A DNA stretch of 64,000 bases from Oceanospirillum maris DSM 6286 (GTDB lineage: Bacteria; Pseudomonadota; Gammaproteobacteria; Pseudomonadales; Halomonadaceae): contig NZ_AUGW01000008.1 of NCBI RefSeq assembly GCF_000422865.1, positions 124,001 to 188,000 of the forward strand, given 5' to 3'. The notes below the pieces were generated by a model, which saw only the letters and a list, made by a program, of their open reading frames with translations, was not told the origin of the DNA and ran no database searches. Position numbers and translations under genes: made by a program. Positions 62,747 to 64,000 of this stretch are shown one piece after another (within the stretch, counting starts at the first letter, position 1; every line of letters begins with the position of its first letter).

Positions 62747-62876
62747 AATAAACATCCTCTGTTGGTTTAATTGTCCATGCTGACTTAATTTATCCTAGTA
62801 AAAAAAATGGGTTTAGCATTATAAACTTTAGTTTTATCTAATATTTGTAGTGTATCTTTATCGGTTTTATGGATTG

Positions 62877-62948
62877 AGCTTATCGATTAGCTTATCGATT
62901 AGCTTATCGATTAGCTTTTTGATTGGCTTTTTGATTGGCTTTTGGTTT
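62877..62948. repeat. Six-unit 12-bp tandem array running into the pyrF promoter
   Basis: AGCTTATCGATT occurs three times exactly (62877, 62889, 62901), then AGCTTTTTGATT, GGCTTTTTGATT and GGCTTTTGGTTT. The last unit contains the pyrF -35 hexamer TTGGTT. Confidence 0.92.
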
Positions 62949-62970
62949 TATTCTGGAGAGGCTTTATAAT
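62942..62970 (+). promoter_or_regulatory. pyrF promoter
   Basis: TTGGTT (62942-62947), a 17-bp spacer and a perfect TATAAT (62965-62970), about 30 bp before the ATG. The -35 is formed by the tandem array. Confidence 0.65.
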
Positions 62971-63001
62971 CTGTGCGCACTAACCGCTGAGGAAAAGATT
63001 A

Positions 63002-63715
63002 ATGTCTTTATTTGTTGAAAACCCGATTATTGTTGCTTTGGATTACCCTAACGCAGATCAAGCATTAGCTTTTGTCGATCAGCTAGAGCCAGGTCGCTGC
63101 CAGCTAAAAGTGGGTAAAGAGCTGTTTACACGCTCTGGGCCGGCAATTATTGAGGCGCTTACTAAACGCGGTTTTAATGTTTTTCTAGATTTAAAGTTTC
63201 ATGATATTCCGAATACAACGGCTCAAGCGGTTTTAGCTGCTGCAGATAGCGGTGCTTGGATGGTCAATGTTCATGCGGCTGGCGGACGACCTATGATGGA
63301 AGAGTCGCTAAAGCGCCTGCGCGGGGCTGGTCATGAGACGTTGCTGATTGCGGTAACAGTGCTAACCAGTATGAATGAGCAGCAGTTACGTGAAACAGGC
63401 ATTAACGCTACCCCAGCGGAGCAGGTAATGCACCTGGCATCATTGACAGAGCAAGCGGGACTGGATGGCGTTGTCTGCTCTGCTCAAGAAGCTGCAATGT
63501 TACGCGGGGCACTACCAAGAAGCTTTCAGTTGATTACCCCAGGTATACGCCCTTCTTTTGCGGCGCAGGGTGATCAACAGCGTATTGTTACGCCAAAACA
63601 GGCTTTAATTGATGGTAGTGACTATCTGGTTATCGGTCGACCGATTACTCAAGCAAAAGACCCGATGGAAGCATTAACTTTAATTGAAGCTGAGATCGCA
63701 TCGATTAAACCGTAG
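63002..63715 (+). CDS. pyrF: PyrF, orotidine 5'-phosphate decarboxylase
   Basis: PyrF makes UMP from OMP. The catalytic array Asp63-x-Lys65-x-x-Asp68 is in [20 protein letters not shown] and YLVIGRPIT form the phosphate site. The length of 237 aa is normal. GAGG precedes the ATG by 8 bp. In Escherichia pyrF follows lapA-lapB on the same strand; here lapB faces it on the other strand. Confidence 0.97.
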   Translation: MSLFVENPIIVALDYPNADQALAFVDQLEPGRCQLKVGKELFTRSGPAIIEALTKRGFNVFLDLKFHDIPNTTAQAVLAAADSGAWMVNVHAAGGRPMMEESLKRLRGAGHETLLIAVTVLTSMNEQQLRETGINATPAEQVMHLASLTEQAGLDGVVCSAQEAAMLRGALPRSFQLITPGIRPSFAAQGDQQRIVTPKQALIDGSDYLVIGRPITQAKDPMEALTLIEAEIASIKP

Positions 63716-63804
63716 CTGTACTAGACTGTATTGATCGCCTTCAGGTGCTATAGGCACTTCTACAGTGGTTAAGAAAGGTTTGCTAAAGGAAAATAGCTAG
63801 AGTT

Positions 63805-63831
63805 AAAAAGCACTCTTCGGGGTGCTTTTTT
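63805..63831. terminator. Terminator after pyrF, shared with lapB
   Basis: AAAAAGCACTC and GGGTGCTTTTT close a UUCG tetraloop. The stem is A/T-rich at its base on both strands, so it may serve the two convergent genes. Confidence 0.9.
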
Positions 63832-63835
63832 CAGA

Positions 63836-64000
63836 CTAAAGTGTGTCATCAGGCCTTACACTGCCCCAGCTACGGCATTTAGGGCATTGCCATAACGGGC
63901 TGTGCTGGCTTTTAAAGCCGCAACTGATACAACGAGATTTATGCTGGCGTGCATCAAAACGCATGAGTTGATGTTCTAGATGGCTTAGCTGCATCTTTAG
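63836..64000 (-). CDS. lapB: LapB C-terminal metal-binding end (cut by window edge)
   Basis: The last 54 codons of a minus-strand gene are present. They include two CxxC knuckles (RCISCGF and QCPKCRSW) ending in SVRPDDTL, matching the rubredoxin-like tail of LapB (YciM). LapB is the heat-shock protein that links FtsH-mediated LpxC breakdown to LPS synthesis. The TPR part lies outside the window. It converges on pyrF. Confidence 0.85.
   Translation of the reverse strand, partial: LKMQLSHLEHQLMRFDARQHKSRCISCGFKSQHSPLWQCPKCRSWGSVRPDDTL

Noticed and set aside
62877-62948. CRISPR array
   Set aside because: The units are 12 bp, contiguous and without spacers; no cas gene is present.

Overview
The window is a block of core chromosome from a gammaproteobacterium, most likely a marine member of the Oceanospirillales (Oceanospirillaceae-like). 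Three gene orders support this, all shared with pseudomonads and their relatives: the rpoN/PTS-Ntr/lpt/kds/mla/murA/hisGD block, the gyrA-serC-pheA-hisC-(tyrA-aroA fusion)-cmk-rpsA block, and the aroQ-accBC-prmA...dusB-fis-purH block. The assignment is inference from synteny and protein motifs; no rRNA or tRNA gene is present. There is no phage, transposase, CRISPR array or typical defence locus.

Layout. 1-8.9 kb (minus strand): an envelope and nitrogen-PTS operon read as yrbG, kdsD, kdsC, lptC, lptA, lptB, rpoN, hpf, ptsN, rapZ, ptsO, then the start of mgtE. 9.3-16.3 kb (plus): the Mla lipid-transport operon mlaFEDCB, ibaG, murA, hisG, hisD. 16.4-18.2 kb (minus): an AraC-type regulator and a DMT-family exporter. 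18.4-29.5 kb (minus): purH, fis, dusB, gdhA, a zinc-ribbon/DUF3426 protein, prmA, accC, accB, aroQ and an isolated DsbD N-terminal domain. 29.7-31.3 kb (plus): a DUF2333 protein and a small Rossmann-fold protein. 31.4-35.7 kb: a thiolase and acyl-CoA ligase pair divergent from an AraC/OruR-type regulator. 35.8-39.6 kb (minus): a small unknown protein, a CDF metal transporter, an acyltransferase and rdgC. 39.9-53.4 kb (plus): a chemoreceptor preceded by a tandem Pho box, then gyrA through rpsA. 53.6-57.7 kb (plus): an NHL-propeller protein, a small basic protein and an sCache chemoreceptor. 57.7-61.4 kb (minus): trmJ, groEL, groES, fxsA. 61.6-64 kb: a FabG-like SDR, a ComEA-like HhH protein, pyrF and the 3' end of lapB.

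How the genes work together. The first 17 kb is mostly outer-membrane construction: Kdo synthesis, LPS export, retrograde phospholipid transport and the first committed peptidoglycan step, next to sigma-54, the Ntr-PTS and RapZ. The gyrA-rpsA block makes serine, phenylalanine, tyrosine and histidine plus the shared chorismate branch, ending in CMP kinase and ribosomal protein S1. The dusB-fis unit carries a stringent-type promoter and a structured leader.

Most unusual signals: four 11-bp-spaced TGTCA elements (two abutting Pho boxes) in front of a chemoreceptor; a possible three-way-junction RNA in the dusB-fis leader; an NHL/small protein/chemoreceptor operon where ihfB is often found after rpsA; an orphan DsbD alpha domain; and a high density of unrelated short tandem duplications (12-22 bp) in intergenic gaps and in a few coding tails. 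I found no convincing new defence, mobile or biosynthetic system.
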